A stretch of 19,427 bases of DNA from an uncultured Oceanospirillaceae bacterium. Lineage in GTDB: Bacteria; Pseudomonadota; Gammaproteobacteria; Pseudomonadales; Balneatricaceae. Shown here piece after piece: positions 1 to 7,982 of this stretch (its first letter is position 1; each line of letters starts with the position of its first letter). The translations under genes and the position numbers were made by a program. The stretch covers positions 1 through 19,427 of the forward strand of contig CAMIIY010000001.1 of the NCBI GenBank assembly GCA_946221045.1, written 5' to 3'. The notes under the pieces are model-generated. The model saw nothing but the letters and a program-made list of their open reading frames with translations, did not search any database and had not been told where the DNA came from.

Positions 1-155
1 GAGACAGGAATATCTCTTAATTTCGCCATATTTAATAAAAATTAATTAATTTTGTATTCAGGTGTTATCTATATTTCTAATCACTGAGCAGACGGTATAA
101 GGCGGCAGTAACGGTTGCTGGTAAATAGCTCTGTTTAGATACCCCGGGCAAGTAA

Positions 156-315
156 AGGGATTTTGAAGTACCCCGGAAGGATGCAGTTCAGCGCATGATG
201 CGCAGTGCAGGTTTTCCTCCTGAATGGGTTAGCCGGTGTGCTCGATGAGTACAACAATCGTCTACTGACACCTGACTGCGAAGAGTCTGCCGACGAAGAG
301 GATCTCTCCGAGTAA
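156..315 (+). pseudogene. Frameshifted C-terminal coding remnant, unidentified
   Basis: Frame 156-248 reads RDFEVPRKDAVQRMMRSAGF followed by PPEWVSRCAR and a TGA at 246-248. The +1 frame continues without a break through VLDEYNNRLLTPDCEESA and an acidic tail (DEEDLSE) to the TAA at 313-315. Joining them by dropping one base near 237-246 gives about 50 residues of plausible protein, closed by a strong terminator 20 bases later. An in-frame TAA at 153-155 cuts off anything upstream. I do not recognise the family. It may be a decayed gene end, a sequencing error, or two chance frames. A short GTG-started peptide at 205-315 is the alternative reading. Confidence 0.35.
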
Positions 316-334
316 TAGGTGAGAATCAGGTGTT

Positions 335-360
335 AAGGCAGCCAACAGGCTGCCTTTTTT
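335..360 (+). terminator. Rho-independent terminator
   Basis: The stem GGCAGCC (337-343) and GGCTGCC (348-354) encloses an AACA loop and is followed by six T (355-360). Flanking AA/TT extend the pairing. It lies 20 bases after the stop of the remnant at 156-315, which suggests that stretch was once the end of a transcription unit. Confidence 0.85.
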
Positions 361-477
361 GTCTTTGCCGTGGGTTTAATTGATTGCATGGCCGGTATCA
401 GGGAAAATAAGCGCCAAATTTTTCCTCGCCAGTGAAATTTGCTGGTGTGTTCTCTGCCTAACTCAAGTTGAATAGAT

Positions 478-2064
478 ATGTCTCAAGCTGCACTTCAGAA
501 AGAAGTGGCCACCCGGCGCACGTTCGCAATCATCTCTCACCCGGATGCCGGTAAAACCACCATTACCGAAAAATTGTTGTTGTTTGGACAGTTGATTCAG
601 CAGGCAGGCACCGTCAAAGGGAAAAAAAGTGATCGTCATGCGACCTCTGACTGGATGACCATGGAGCAGGAGCGTGGGATTTCGATCACCTCTTCCGTTA
701 TGCAGTTTCCGTACAACGGTAAAGTCGTTAACCTGCTGGACACACCGGGGCACGAAGATTTCTCTGAAGACACCTACCGTACACTGACGGCTGTGGATTC
801 CGCCTTGATGGTGGTGGACGGTGCCAAGGGCGTCGAGGAGCGGACCATCAAACTGATGGAGGTTTGTCGTCTGCGCGATACGCCGATTTTTTCCTTTGTG
901 AACAAAATGGATCGTGATATCCGCGATCCAATTGAGCTGCTGGATGAAATTGAAGAGGTGCTCAAAATTGCTGCAGCGCCGGTGACCTGGCCAATTGGCA
1001 TGGGGCAGTTGTTCAAAGGTGTTTATAACCTGTATACCGACACGATTTATCTGTTTCAGCCGGGTAAAGGGCATACCATTCCGGACGATCTGCGCATTCA
1101 GGGTCTGGACTCCGAAGAGGCAAAAGCACTTTTAGGCGAGGAGTATGAGACCTTTCTGGAAGAGATCGAACTGGTGCGTGGCGCCACCCATGAGTGGGAT
1201 CAGGATGCCTTCCTGGCGGGTGAATTAACGCCCGTGTATTTTGGTACGGCGCTTTCCAACTTTGGTGTGCGCGAGATGCTGAATGACTTTGTGCAGTGGG
1301 CGCCAGCCCCCCTGACGCGTCAAACGCTGAGCCGTCCGGTTGAGCCTGAAGAAGAGACCTTTTCCGGCTTTGTATTCAAAATCCAGGCAAATATGGATCC
1401 TAAACACCGTGACCGGGTGGCTTTTATGCGGATCTGCTCCGGTAAATACAGCCGTGGCATGAAGATGCGCCATACCCGCATTAACAAGGATGTGAAAATT
1501 TCGGATGCGGTAACCTTTATCGCGGGTGACCGGGAAAATGTAGAAGAAGCCTGGTCGGGGGATATAATCGGTTTGCACAACCACGGTACGATCCAGATTG
1601 GCGATACGTTTACCGCCGGTGAAGACCTGAAATTCACGGGTATTCCTCACTTTGCGCCGGAGATGTTCCGCCGTGTGCGCCCAACCGATCCACTCAAGAT
1701 GAAGCAGTTGCAGAAGGGGTTGCAGCAACTTTCGGAAGAGGGCGCGGTACAGCTGTTCCAGCCGCTGAAAAACAATGATCTGGTGTTGGGTGCAGTGGGT
1801 CAGCTGCAGTTCGATGTGGTGGTCTATCGTCTTAAAGATGAATACAAGGTGGATTGCGTCTATGAGGCGATCAGCGTGCAGACAGCGCGCTGGGTTGAGT
1901 GCTCAGATAACAAAATGCTGACGGAGTTTCAGCGCAAAAACCACGACAATCTGGCCATTGACGGCAGTGGATTGCTCACCTATCTGGCGCCCACCCGGGT
2001 TAACCTCAGTCTGGCGCAGGAGCGCTGGCCGGATGTCGCTTTCAGGGCGACCCGTGAACACTAA
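478..2064 (+). CDS. prfC: Peptide chain release factor 3 (RF3)
   Basis: RF3 is a cytoplasmic GTPase that binds post-termination ribosomes and uses GTP hydrolysis to eject RF1 or RF2. The 528 residues match the usual RF3 length. The G domain is complete: P-loop SHPDAGKTT at about residues 20-28, RGISI at about 66-70, DTPGH at 88-92 and NKMD at 142-145. The translation-factor beta-barrel follows in the middle and the RF3-specific C-terminal domain after about residue 390. The ATG at 478 matches the start expected for the family, but no good Shine-Dalgarno precedes it, so initiation may be weak or depend on structure. It stands as its own unit, with a terminator just after the stop. The protein looks intact. 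Confidence 0.97.
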   Translation: MSQAALQKEVATRRTFAIISHPDAGKTTITEKLLLFGQLIQQAGTVKGKKSDRHATSDWMTMEQERGISITSSVMQFPYNGKVVNLLDTPGHEDFSEDTYRTLTAVDSALMVVDGAKGVEERTIKLMEVCRLRDTPIFSFVNKMDRDIRDPIELLDEIEEVLKIAAAPVTWPIGMGQLFKGVYNLYTDTIYLFQPGKGHTIPDDLRIQGLDSEEAKALLGEEYETFLEEIELVRGATHEWDQDAFLAGELTPVYFGTALSNFGVREMLNDFVQWAPAPLTRQTLSRPVEPEEETFSGFVFKIQANMDPKHRDRVAFMRICSGKYSRGMKMRHTRINKDVKISDAVTFIAGDRENVEEAWSGDIIGLHNHGTIQIGDTFTAGEDLKFTGIPHFAPEMFRRVRPTDPLKMKQLQKGLQQLSEEGAVQLFQPLKNNDLVLGAVGQLQFDVVVYRLKDEYKVDCVYEAISVQTARWVECSDNKMLTEFQRKNHDNLAIDGSGLLTYLAPTRVNLSLAQERWPDVAFRATREH

Positions 2065-2073
2065 CTAAAACCC

Positions 2074-2103
2074 AAAAAACCGTGCATTAAAGCACGGTTT
2101 TTT
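2074..2103 (+). terminator. Rho-independent terminator after prfC
   Basis: AAAAAACCGTGC (2074-2085) pairs with GCACGGTTTTTT (2092-2103) across an ATTAAA loop. The A-tract and T-tract on either side could let it work in both directions. It lies ten bases after the prfC stop and separates prfC from yjjV. Confidence 0.9.
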
Positions 2104-2140
2104 ATTTGTCTGATCTGCCTGTCCGATTTAGGCTTGAAGC

Positions 2141-2914
2141 ATGACCTTGCGATTAATTGACAGCCATTGCCACCTTGATTTTTCGGCCTTTGATGCGGAT
2201 CGGGAAACGCTGTTACAGCATGCCGCCGCGATGGGCGTTGAGCATATTGTTGTGCCCGGTGTCACAGCGGATCGCTGGCGCATGTTGCTTGAGTTGTGTC
2301 GACAATATTCAGGTTTGCATCCTGCCTTGGGTTTGCATCCCTGCTTTCTGGATCAGCACAAACCAAAGGACCTGATTGTCCTTGAACGGTTGCTGGCAAG
2401 CGAAGCGGTTGTCGCAGTGGGGGAGATCGGTCTGGACCTGTTTCTGCCGCAGGCTGACCTGCAGCATCAGCTGGACTATCTGCTGCCACAGTTAGCGTTC
2501 GCTGACCAGTTTAAGCTGCCGGTGATACTGCACGTTCGCAAGGCCCATGACCAGATGCTGCAGCAATTGCGTCAGCATGCTTTGCCACGAGGAGGCATTG
2601 TGCATGCGTTCTCCGGCAGCCAGCAACAGGCTGAGCAGTATTTGCAGCAGGGGTTTCGTCTGGGTATCGGAGGAGGCATCACCTATCCCAGAGCCAATCG
2701 CCTGAGAACGCTGATCAAGCAGTTGCCGCTGGAAAGTTTTGTGCTGGAAACCGATGCGCCGGATATGCCGCTGCAGGGGTTTCAGGGGCAGCGCAACATG
2801 CCTGAAAGAGTCAGGCAGGTGGCTGAGACCATGGCTGAGCTGCGCGAGTGTTCAATCGAACAGGTTGCTGCAACAACAACCCTAACAGCACAAACGGTGT
2901 TTGGGACTATCTGA
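2141..2914 (+). CDS. yjjV: TatD-family metal-dependent hydrolase, YjjV-like
   Basis: This is a 257-residue TIM-barrel metallohydrolase of the TatD family. Family members are metal-dependent nucleases or phosphoesterases; the physiological substrate of YjjV is not firmly known. Visible metal-site motifs are DSHCH (His9, His11), GEIGLD (Glu95), the HVRK histidine (His131), HAFSGS (His155) and ETDAPDMP (Asp205). The signatures GEIGLDLF, GGGITYPRA and DAPDMPLQGFQGQ favour YjjV over TatD or YcfH. In E. coli prfC and yjjV are also near neighbours, with a few genes in between. Here yjjV follows prfC directly, behind a terminator. The ATG at 2141 has only a weak ribosome site (agg near 2130). The stop lies 3 bases from the stop of the convergent lipoprotein gene. 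Confidence 0.92.
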   Translation: MTLRLIDSHCHLDFSAFDADRETLLQHAAAMGVEHIVVPGVTADRWRMLLELCRQYSGLHPALGLHPCFLDQHKPKDLIVLERLLASEAVVAVGEIGLDLFLPQADLQHQLDYLLPQLAFADQFKLPVILHVRKAHDQMLQQLRQHALPRGGIVHAFSGSQQQAEQYLQQGFRLGIGGGITYPRANRLRTLIKQLPLESFVLETDAPDMPLQGFQGQRNMPERVRQVAETMAELRECSIEQVAATTTLTAQTVFGTI

Positions 2915-2917
2915 CGC

Positions 2918-3322
2918 TCAGCTGCCAGGGGAGTTGGTGTGGTGGTTAACGATGTCGGACAGGACGCCCCACACCAGGTCAGTGCGGGCTGTTTTTGGTA
3001 TCTGATAGAAACGCCCTTCACGACCCACGGGTTGTCCCTCATACGCGCCGTCTTGCGGGTACAGCAGTACCTGAATCAGGGTCACCGGATAATTAGGGCC
3101 TGTGATCTTTTGCTGGTAAGCATCCTCTATAGGCGAGAGCATGCTGCGCGCTGACACGATTTTGGTGATATCCATGCAGTTTGAACTGCTGCCTTTGCAA
3201 TAGAACTTGTTCTCACTGTCGATGGCGTAGAAATTTTCTTCCGGAGTGTGCAGCAGGTCGCTGAAACCTGAACATCCTGCCACCAGCGTGGTGACCAGAG
3301 TAATGAAGATTGCTTTATACAC
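2918..3322 (-). CDS. Small hypothetical lipoprotein
   Basis: The product is 134 residues of unknown function. Its N-terminus is a lipoprotein signal: MYKAI, a hydrophobic run, and the lipobox LVAGC with Cys16 as the lipidation site. The next residue is Ser rather than Asp, so sorting to the outer membrane is the default prediction. The mature part has two further cysteines in a KFYCKGSSSNC stretch, a possible disulfide, and no domain I recognise. The start is a GTG at 3322 with a strong site, AAGGAG, six bases upstream. It begins 24 bases after the fabY stop on the same strand, so the two are probably co-transcribed, but nothing in the sequence ties it to lipid synthesis. It converges on yjjV with no visible terminator between. 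Confidence 0.8.
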   Translation of the reverse strand: MYKAIFITLVTTLVAGCSGFSDLLHTPEENFYAIDSENKFYCKGSSSNCMDITKIVSARSMLSPIEDAYQQKITGPNYPVTLIQVLLYPQDGAYEGQPVGREGRFYQIPKTARTDLVWGVLSDIVNHHTNSPGS

Positions 3323-3346
3323 CCTAAACTCCTTGTGAAATTGAGA

Positions 3347-5212
3347 CTAGCAGAGGTCCTCAAAGGGATTTGACGTGTCCAGCGGCACACTCTGGTTATA
3401 GCCCGGCAGTCTGATCTCATGCTCCGTGATAGTCAAATCCTCGCCTTGCAGAACATTGTAGTCATAGCGATAGATCGGGCGCGGATCGCCTTTCAGGCTG
3501 GCCATGTTGTAGTCATGTGCCGAGGCGCGCACGGCTTCCCGGCGTTTGGCATAATCAGACAGTTGCGACTGGGTATACCGCTTTGCCAGCAGTTTTTCTG
3601 TGACATGAGGGGCCAGGACCGGAGCCGATGCGTTGTTGCCACCAAAACCTTTCGAATTCAGCAACACGGCGTCAATCGACTGGCTGCCGACCTCAAGATG
3701 CTGGTTACTCAAGAGCAGGTTTGACTGATATACGTCAGCAGCGAATTCCGGGGTCGTCAGGATGCCCGGGATGTAACCATATTGCCAGGTTCCCAGTGAA
3801 CTGGTGAGCTGATCGCCGCCCGCTGTACCCTGAGAGTGGCCGATAAAGCATTTGATGGCGGCAACAGGCCACTGGGAAATGCCAAATGCCCGGGCGGTTT
3901 CGTTGATCACATGGGATTCAGTGACACGGTTTTGCGGTGTGCTGGTGCCGTGGGCCTGGACATAACTGCGTTGCTTCAGGGCTTCATCCCCCAGCATGTT
4001 GCGCACCAGTGAGGCGGCACGGCCAAGGGTGATGTAGTTGCCGACACCGGGCGCCGAGATCGACTTTTTATGGCCGTCAGCATTCACGAATACCTCGGGT
4101 ACTGCGCCATGAATATCGGCCCCCAGTTCAATGGCCAGATCATCACTCATCAGTACCACAAACTGGCTGCTCTCACCGATGGTGAAACCACAGTTATTAC
4201 CAAACGGGCGGCAGGCCGAACGATAGTGCGAGGCTTGCAGAGCATCAGTTTCGTTCAGGGCCAGAAGGTCTTTGTCTTCAGCCAGGGCGCCCATGGCGCG
4301 GAAACCTTCAATGATCTCTTCGGTGACCGGTGCATCGCTGCCGCCAACCAGCACCAGTTTGCGTCTGCCGCTGCGGATGTCCTCAACCCCCTGTTTCAGG
4401 TTGTAGAGGAAGGTCGCGCAGGCGCCCAGTGAACCGCCGGTCGCGCCCACATTGCCCAGAATATAGGCATTGATAAAGTCAGCCGGCATCTGGGCATAAC
4501 CCAAAGGCATCTGTTTTGACGTCGTGCGCTTGCCCAGCGCCGGAAATTTGGTCAATCCGCCGAAGCCTAGATCATCCAGCTGCCCAATCGAGTTGCTGGC
4601 ATAGACCGCAATCTGGTCCGGTCTGATTTTTCCGGTCAGCTGTTCAACGGTTAAACCTGTTGAATAGAGTGCATCGGATGCCGCATAGACGGTCATCTGC
4701 AGGTTGCGCGGATGGTTACGCGACTGATACAGCGTACCGGGCTTGAAGCCGGTAGGTAGCATACCGGCAGACTGAACCTGCGCCGGTTTGCTGTCCGGCA
4801 GAATCATATCGAGCTGGCCGTAGACTTCTACATCACAATAGCCGGGGCTGGATTCGGTGACTGTCCAGTTGGCGGGAATACGCAGAGGCATCTGGCGTTT
4901 GCGCAGCCGGAATTGTACCGGGTCGGCGCCAAAGTCAGCGGTAACCTGCTTGTTAAAGAGCACGTGATCAACATCAAACCAGTCAGACTCAATTTGACGG
5001 ATCAGCGTGCCTGAGAGAATGCGTGCTTCATGATCAGCAATGGTCTCTGGATTGTTGTCCAGCCCCATCAGTGTAGCGAGGTCGCACAGGGTTTCCTGCC
5101 GTTGTTGTGCATCCAGCGTATCCAGAATCAGGCGTTTGTAAGCCTGGTGAAAAGAGGCGCGTCCAGCGGGATTGATACCACCAAAACCGACAATGACTGG
5201 TAGCTGGGACAA
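3347..5212 (-). CDS. fabY: Beta-ketoacyl-ACP synthase, FabY type
   Basis: This 621-residue thiolase-fold condensing enzyme resembles Pseudomonas aeruginosa FabY (PA5174, about 630 residues). FabY condenses acetyl-CoA with malonyl-ACP to start fatty-acid synthesis, the step FabH performs in E. coli. The N-terminus PVIVGFGGINPAGRASFH is typical of the family. The catalytic triad is visible: nucleophile Cys265 in GGSLGACATF, His421 in QAHGTSTPQN and His459 in IGHSQGTAGG, followed by the glycine-rich NSKGFGGNNASA near 519-530. The start is a TTG at 5212 with GAGGAG six bases before it, and no ATG fits better. A small lipoprotein gene follows 24 bases downstream. The acetyl-CoA substrate is inferred from family membership. 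A different KAS-like role cannot be excluded from sequence alone. Confidence 0.9.
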   Translation of the reverse strand: MSQLPVIVGFGGINPAGRASFHQAYKRLILDTLDAQQRQETLCDLATLMGLDNNPETIADHEARILSGTLIRQIESDWFDVDHVLFNKQVTADFGADPVQFRLRKRQMPLRIPANWTVTESSPGYCDVEVYGQLDMILPDSKPAQVQSAGMLPTGFKPGTLYQSRNHPRNLQMTVYAASDALYSTGLTVEQLTGKIRPDQIAVYASNSIGQLDDLGFGGLTKFPALGKRTTSKQMPLGYAQMPADFINAYILGNVGATGGSLGACATFLYNLKQGVEDIRSGRRKLVLVGGSDAPVTEEIIEGFRAMGALAEDKDLLALNETDALQASHYRSACRPFGNNCGFTIGESSQFVVLMSDDLAIELGADIHGAVPEVFVNADGHKKSISAPGVGNYITLGRAASLVRNMLGDEALKQRSYVQAHGTSTPQNRVTESHVINETARAFGISQWPVAAIKCFIGHSQGTAGGDQLTSSLGTWQYGYIPGILTTPEFAADVYQSNLLLSNQHLEVGSQSIDAVLLNSKGFGGNNASAPVLAPHVTEKLLAKRYTQSQLSDYAKRREAVRASAHDYNMASLKGDPRPIYRYDYNVLQGEDLTITEHEIRLPGYNQSVPLDTSNPFEDLC

Positions 5213-5467
5213 AGGAATCTCCTCGGGTGGATAGAGCTAAGTGACTGCCACAGTAAATCGAAAACACAATCACTTTAATAAAACGGCAAAAAATTAGACT
5301 GGCCATTTTATCGGTGTTTACCTGTACTGACTAGCGCGATTAGGGCAATAATTTATCAATATGTGACATGTTATGCTTTTGAGACCTTATTCAGTCTGGC
5401 TTAATGAACCTCTGTGGATACTCTGGAGTCAGAGTCACGTTAGGGATAGATCACGGGAGAGAACAAA

Positions 5468-6127
5468 ATGAAAAAACTCATTGGAGTGGGGGCAGCGGTA
5501 TGTTTGCTCAGTGCCTGTACCACACTGGATCCCTATTCGGGTGAAGAAAAAGTCAGTAATACTGCCAAGGGCTCCGGTATTGGTGCAGCCGCAGGTGCTG
5601 TGTTGGGTGCGGCGGTTTCCAGCAAAAAAGACCGGGGCAAGGGAGCGGTGATTGGCGCGCTTGTCGGCGGTGCTGTAGGTGGTGGCATCGGTTACAACAT
5701 GGACCAGCAGGAAGCGCTGTTGCGTCAGGAGTTGCAAAACACCGGTGTGCAGGTCGAGCGGATTGGCGACAGTATTCGCCTGATTATGCCGGGCAATATC
5801 ACCTTTGCGCTGAACTCTGATCAGATCGCGCAAAGTTTTTATCCGGTATTGGATTCGGTGGTGAAGGTGTTGCTCAAATTCAACCAGACTGAGCTGACCG
5901 TGGATGGATTCACTGATAGCAGTGGCTCCTTTGAATACAACCAGAAGTTGTCTGAACGCCGAGCCAGTCAGGTGGGTGGTTATCTGGTAGCGTCCGGTGT
6001 CGAGCAGCTGCGGGTCAATACGCGCGGTTTTGGTGAGCGTTACCCGGTTGCCAGCAATGACACTGCCAGTGGCCGGGCGGCTAACCGTCGTGTTGAGATC
6101 AATATTATTGGGCAACGCGCCAAATAA
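5468..6127 (+). CDS. yiaD: OmpA-family outer-membrane lipoprotein, YiaD-like
   Basis: This 219-residue lipoprotein probably ties the outer membrane to peptidoglycan. The signal peptide ends in the lipobox LLSAC with Cys17 lipidated. Residues 35-78 form a glycine-zipper segment (GSGIGAAAGAVLGAAVSS, then GALVGGAVGGGIGY) that could insert into the membrane. The C-terminal OmpA domain (about 100-215) carries the peptidoglycan-binding pattern: Asp150 in VDGFTDSSG, then NQKLSERRA (158-166), and NRRVEI near the end. This order matches E. coli YiaD, a suppressor of bamD defects. The ATG follows gggagagaacaaa, a fair ribosome site. It is transcribed alone, divergent from fabY across a 255-bp gap in which I could not fix a promoter, and ends at a strong hairpin. 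Confidence 0.88.
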   Translation: MKKLIGVGAAVCLLSACTTLDPYSGEEKVSNTAKGSGIGAAAGAVLGAAVSSKKDRGKGAVIGALVGGAVGGGIGYNMDQQEALLRQELQNTGVQVERIGDSIRLIMPGNITFALNSDQIAQSFYPVLDSVVKVLLKFNQTELTVDGFTDSSGSFEYNQKLSERRASQVGGYLVASGVEQLRVNTRGFGERYPVASNDTASGRAANRRVEINIIGQRAK

Positions 6128-6153
6128 GACTCTTTAGCTCTTTCGTTACAGAT

Positions 6154-6189
6154 GGATACGGTGCCTGCTCAGGCGCCGTATCCGATTTT
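6154..6189 (+). terminator. Terminator after the yiaD-like gene
   Basis: GGATACGG-TGCCT (6154-6166) pairs with AGGCG-CCGTATCC (6171-6183), a 13-bp stem with one G-T pair and a GCTC loop. The T-run after it is short (tttt at 6186-6189). It sits between convergent yiaD and eptA, so it may help insulate both. Confidence 0.75.
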
Positions 6190-6233
6190 CGTGACAATTC
6201 TTCTGCTGTAACTACTCATCGTGTGGTTCGACT

Positions 6234-7829
6234 TCAGTGATCGGCTTCCAGAATCAGAATGGGTGAACTGTCATTGCACATCTCAGTACCCACTTCAAAT
6301 GCATTGAGTAATGAGCAATAGAGATTGTCGTGGCTGAATGGCTGGTCAGCAGCTGCACGTGTTTTCTCCAAGTCGAAGTCGGAATGCTCGGGTAACCAGG
6401 CCATGGCTGCAACATGTTTTTGCGCTTCGGGGGCAAAATCGTAGGGCATGCCATGCAGATAGACGCTGTTTTCACCCAACGATTCTCCATGATCGCTCAC
6501 ATAGAGCAGCGCAGTCTCATGTGTCGGGTAACGCTTCAGAAATTCAATGGTATCTGCAATAAAACTGTCAGTGTACAAAATCGTGTTGTCATAACTGTTG
6601 CGCAGTGCCTCAGTTGAACATTGGCTCAGATGATTGGTTTGGCAGGTCGGTTGGAACTGGCCGTATGACTCAGGGTAGCGTTTGTAATACTCAGGCCCGT
6701 GGCTGCCCATGGCGTGAAGCACAATAAAAATATCCTGACCAGGATGTGCGGCGATGTAATCCTCCAATCCAACCAGCATGCCGTGATCACGGCACTCAGG
6801 ATCGCAGACTGTATTCAGTTCCGGGCTTTTAAATGATTGATATTCGACACGGTCAGCGACGCCTTTAGAAGAGGAGTTGTTGTCTCGCCAGAGTACAGCA
6901 ACGCCTCTGCGGGCAAGTACGTCCAGAATGTTTTCTGCACGATAAATCGAATCATCAGCAAAACTCTTCCGCCCGAATGGCGAAAACATACAGGGGACTG
7001 AGACGGCAGTGGAGGTGCCACAACTGGTGAATTGGGTGAAAGTGACAAGGTCCTCGGTCGCTGAAAGGCGTGGGGTGGTTTGGCGTTCATAGCCATTAAG
7101 ACCTAAATGGTCGGCTCTGACTGTTTCGCCCACAATCATGACAATCAGTTCAGAGCCATCCTCCAACTCTGCCAGTATTTTGTCATCAGCGACCGTTCTT
7201 TTCAGTACCACTGGCTCGCCGAACCGGGATTTAAGTTCGGTATTAGTGAGTTTTACCACAGAATAAATGGGTGTGATCGGTGTGGCGAAATAACGAACCG
7301 ACTTATATTCACGGAAAAAAGTAGTGTATTGAGCGGACAGGGGAAGTATCGCCGCTGCGATCAAGATAACGGCTATCACAAGGGACGTTACTTTAGCGAT
7401 GAGCTCTCGCTTGAATGATTGTATAGGTACTGGTAGCCGCAGGATCACGATGGCCGGTAAAAGTCCCCCCAGCAGGAGAGCTGCCAGCAGTGTCCCGCTC
7501 ATCAAACCACGCGCTTCCGCCGAGTCCGTTTGCAGCGTGTTTTGCAGCATATCGGTGTTAATTACCACGCCATACATCTGAGAAAAGTAACTGCTCGACG
7601 CGCTGATAAGAAAACCGATAGCCAACAAAGACTTAGTTGAAATGCGACTCGCCAGTAGAGAGAAAAGGAAAAAATGCAGCGCCCAGATAAAGACAAAGCC
7701 TGAAGCAAGCATGGTAATGCTTTGCAGATTGGCTTCATAAAAACGTGTAAAGAACGGGACGTTGTAGACTGCTGTATAAATCAGGCAGCAGATAGCAATG
7801 ACACGATATTGATTGGTTAAAAACAGCAT
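6234..7829 (-). CDS. eptA: Phosphoethanolamine transferase, EptA/MCR family
   Basis: This inner-membrane enzyme family moves phosphoethanolamine from phosphatidylethanolamine to lipid A, lowering surface charge and giving resistance to polymyxin-type peptides. The 531 residues begin with about five membrane helices (roughly 8-28, 38-60, 65-85, 108-132, 148-168), followed by a periplasmic sulfatase-like domain. Residues equivalent to the MCR-1 active site are all visible: Glu235 in IVGETVRADH, nucleophile Thr274 in SCGTSTAVSVPC, Lys322 in SSSKG, His377 in MGSHGP, Asp446-His447 in SDHGES and His459 in YLHGMP. Paired cysteines in CDPEC and elsewhere are typical of the family. The ATG at 7829 has only a weak site (ggatgg). 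Its own promoter is likely (7871-7899). The neighbouring PAP2 gene supports an envelope-lipid role. Lipid A as acceptor is inferred. Confidence 0.92.
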   Translation of the reverse strand: MLFLTNQYRVIAICCLIYTAVYNVPFFTRFYEANLQSITMLASGFVFIWALHFFLFSLLASRISTKSLLAIGFLISASSSYFSQMYGVVINTDMLQNTLQTDSAEARGLMSGTLLAALLLGGLLPAIVILRLPVPIQSFKRELIAKVTSLVIAVILIAAAILPLSAQYTTFFREYKSVRYFATPITPIYSVVKLTNTELKSRFGEPVVLKRTVADDKILAELEDGSELIVMIVGETVRADHLGLNGYERQTTPRLSATEDLVTFTQFTSCGTSTAVSVPCMFSPFGRKSFADDSIYRAENILDVLARRGVAVLWRDNNSSSKGVADRVEYQSFKSPELNTVCDPECRDHGMLVGLEDYIAAHPGQDIFIVLHAMGSHGPEYYKRYPESYGQFQPTCQTNHLSQCSTEALRNSYDNTILYTDSFIADTIEFLKRYPTHETALLYVSDHGESLGENSVYLHGMPYDFAPEAQKHVAAMAWLPEHSDFDLEKTRAAADQPFSHDNLYCSLLNAFEVGTEMCNDSSPILILEADH

Positions 7830-7856
7830 GCTGAACCATCCAGAGCTAAATAATTA

Positions 7857-7906
7857 TCAAGGTCAGGGTGATTAAAAGTGATCTCATTAATGCGCTCAAG
7901 GTCAGG
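7857..7906. repeat. 11-bp direct repeat upstream of eptA
   Basis: The sequence tcaaggtcagg occurs at 7857-7867 and 7896-7906, with starts 39 bp apart. Read on the eptA strand it is CCTGACCTTGA. One copy overlaps the -35 of the candidate eptA promoter and the other lies just downstream of the -10. It could be a paired binding site for a transcription factor. The repeat is seen directly; the function is inferred. Confidence 0.5.
7871..7899 (-). promoter_or_regulatory. Candidate sigma-70 promoter for eptA
   Basis: On the minus strand, TTGAGC (7894-7899) and TTTAAT (7871-7876) are 17 bases apart. The start of transcription would fall near 7864, about 35 bases before the eptA ATG. The repeats at 7857-7867 and 7896-7906 bracket it. 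Confidence 0.5.
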
Positions 7907-7982
7907 TGTTTTTTCTTCCCTTGATGGCATGTTGCCAACGCCTTACTGGTTAGCCTACAGCCTGGCTGACTATTTAAGTTTG

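Larger units (their letters stand above)
1..477. other. Mostly non-coding region upstream of prfC
   Basis: No intact gene is visible here. The first 75 bases are very AT-rich. An 8-bp direct repeat, taccccgg, lies at 140-147 and 169-176. A frameshifted coding remnant (156-315) and its terminator (335-360) are listed separately. The stretch 361-477 is the prfC leader. I see no convincing -35/-10 pair and no clear Shine-Dalgarno before the prfC ATG, where the bases are aagttgaatagat. Confidence 0.6.

Noticed and set aside
140..176. taccccgg direct repeat as an insertion-site duplication
   Set aside because: The copies are 29 bp apart with nothing like a mobile element between them; eight bases could match by chance.
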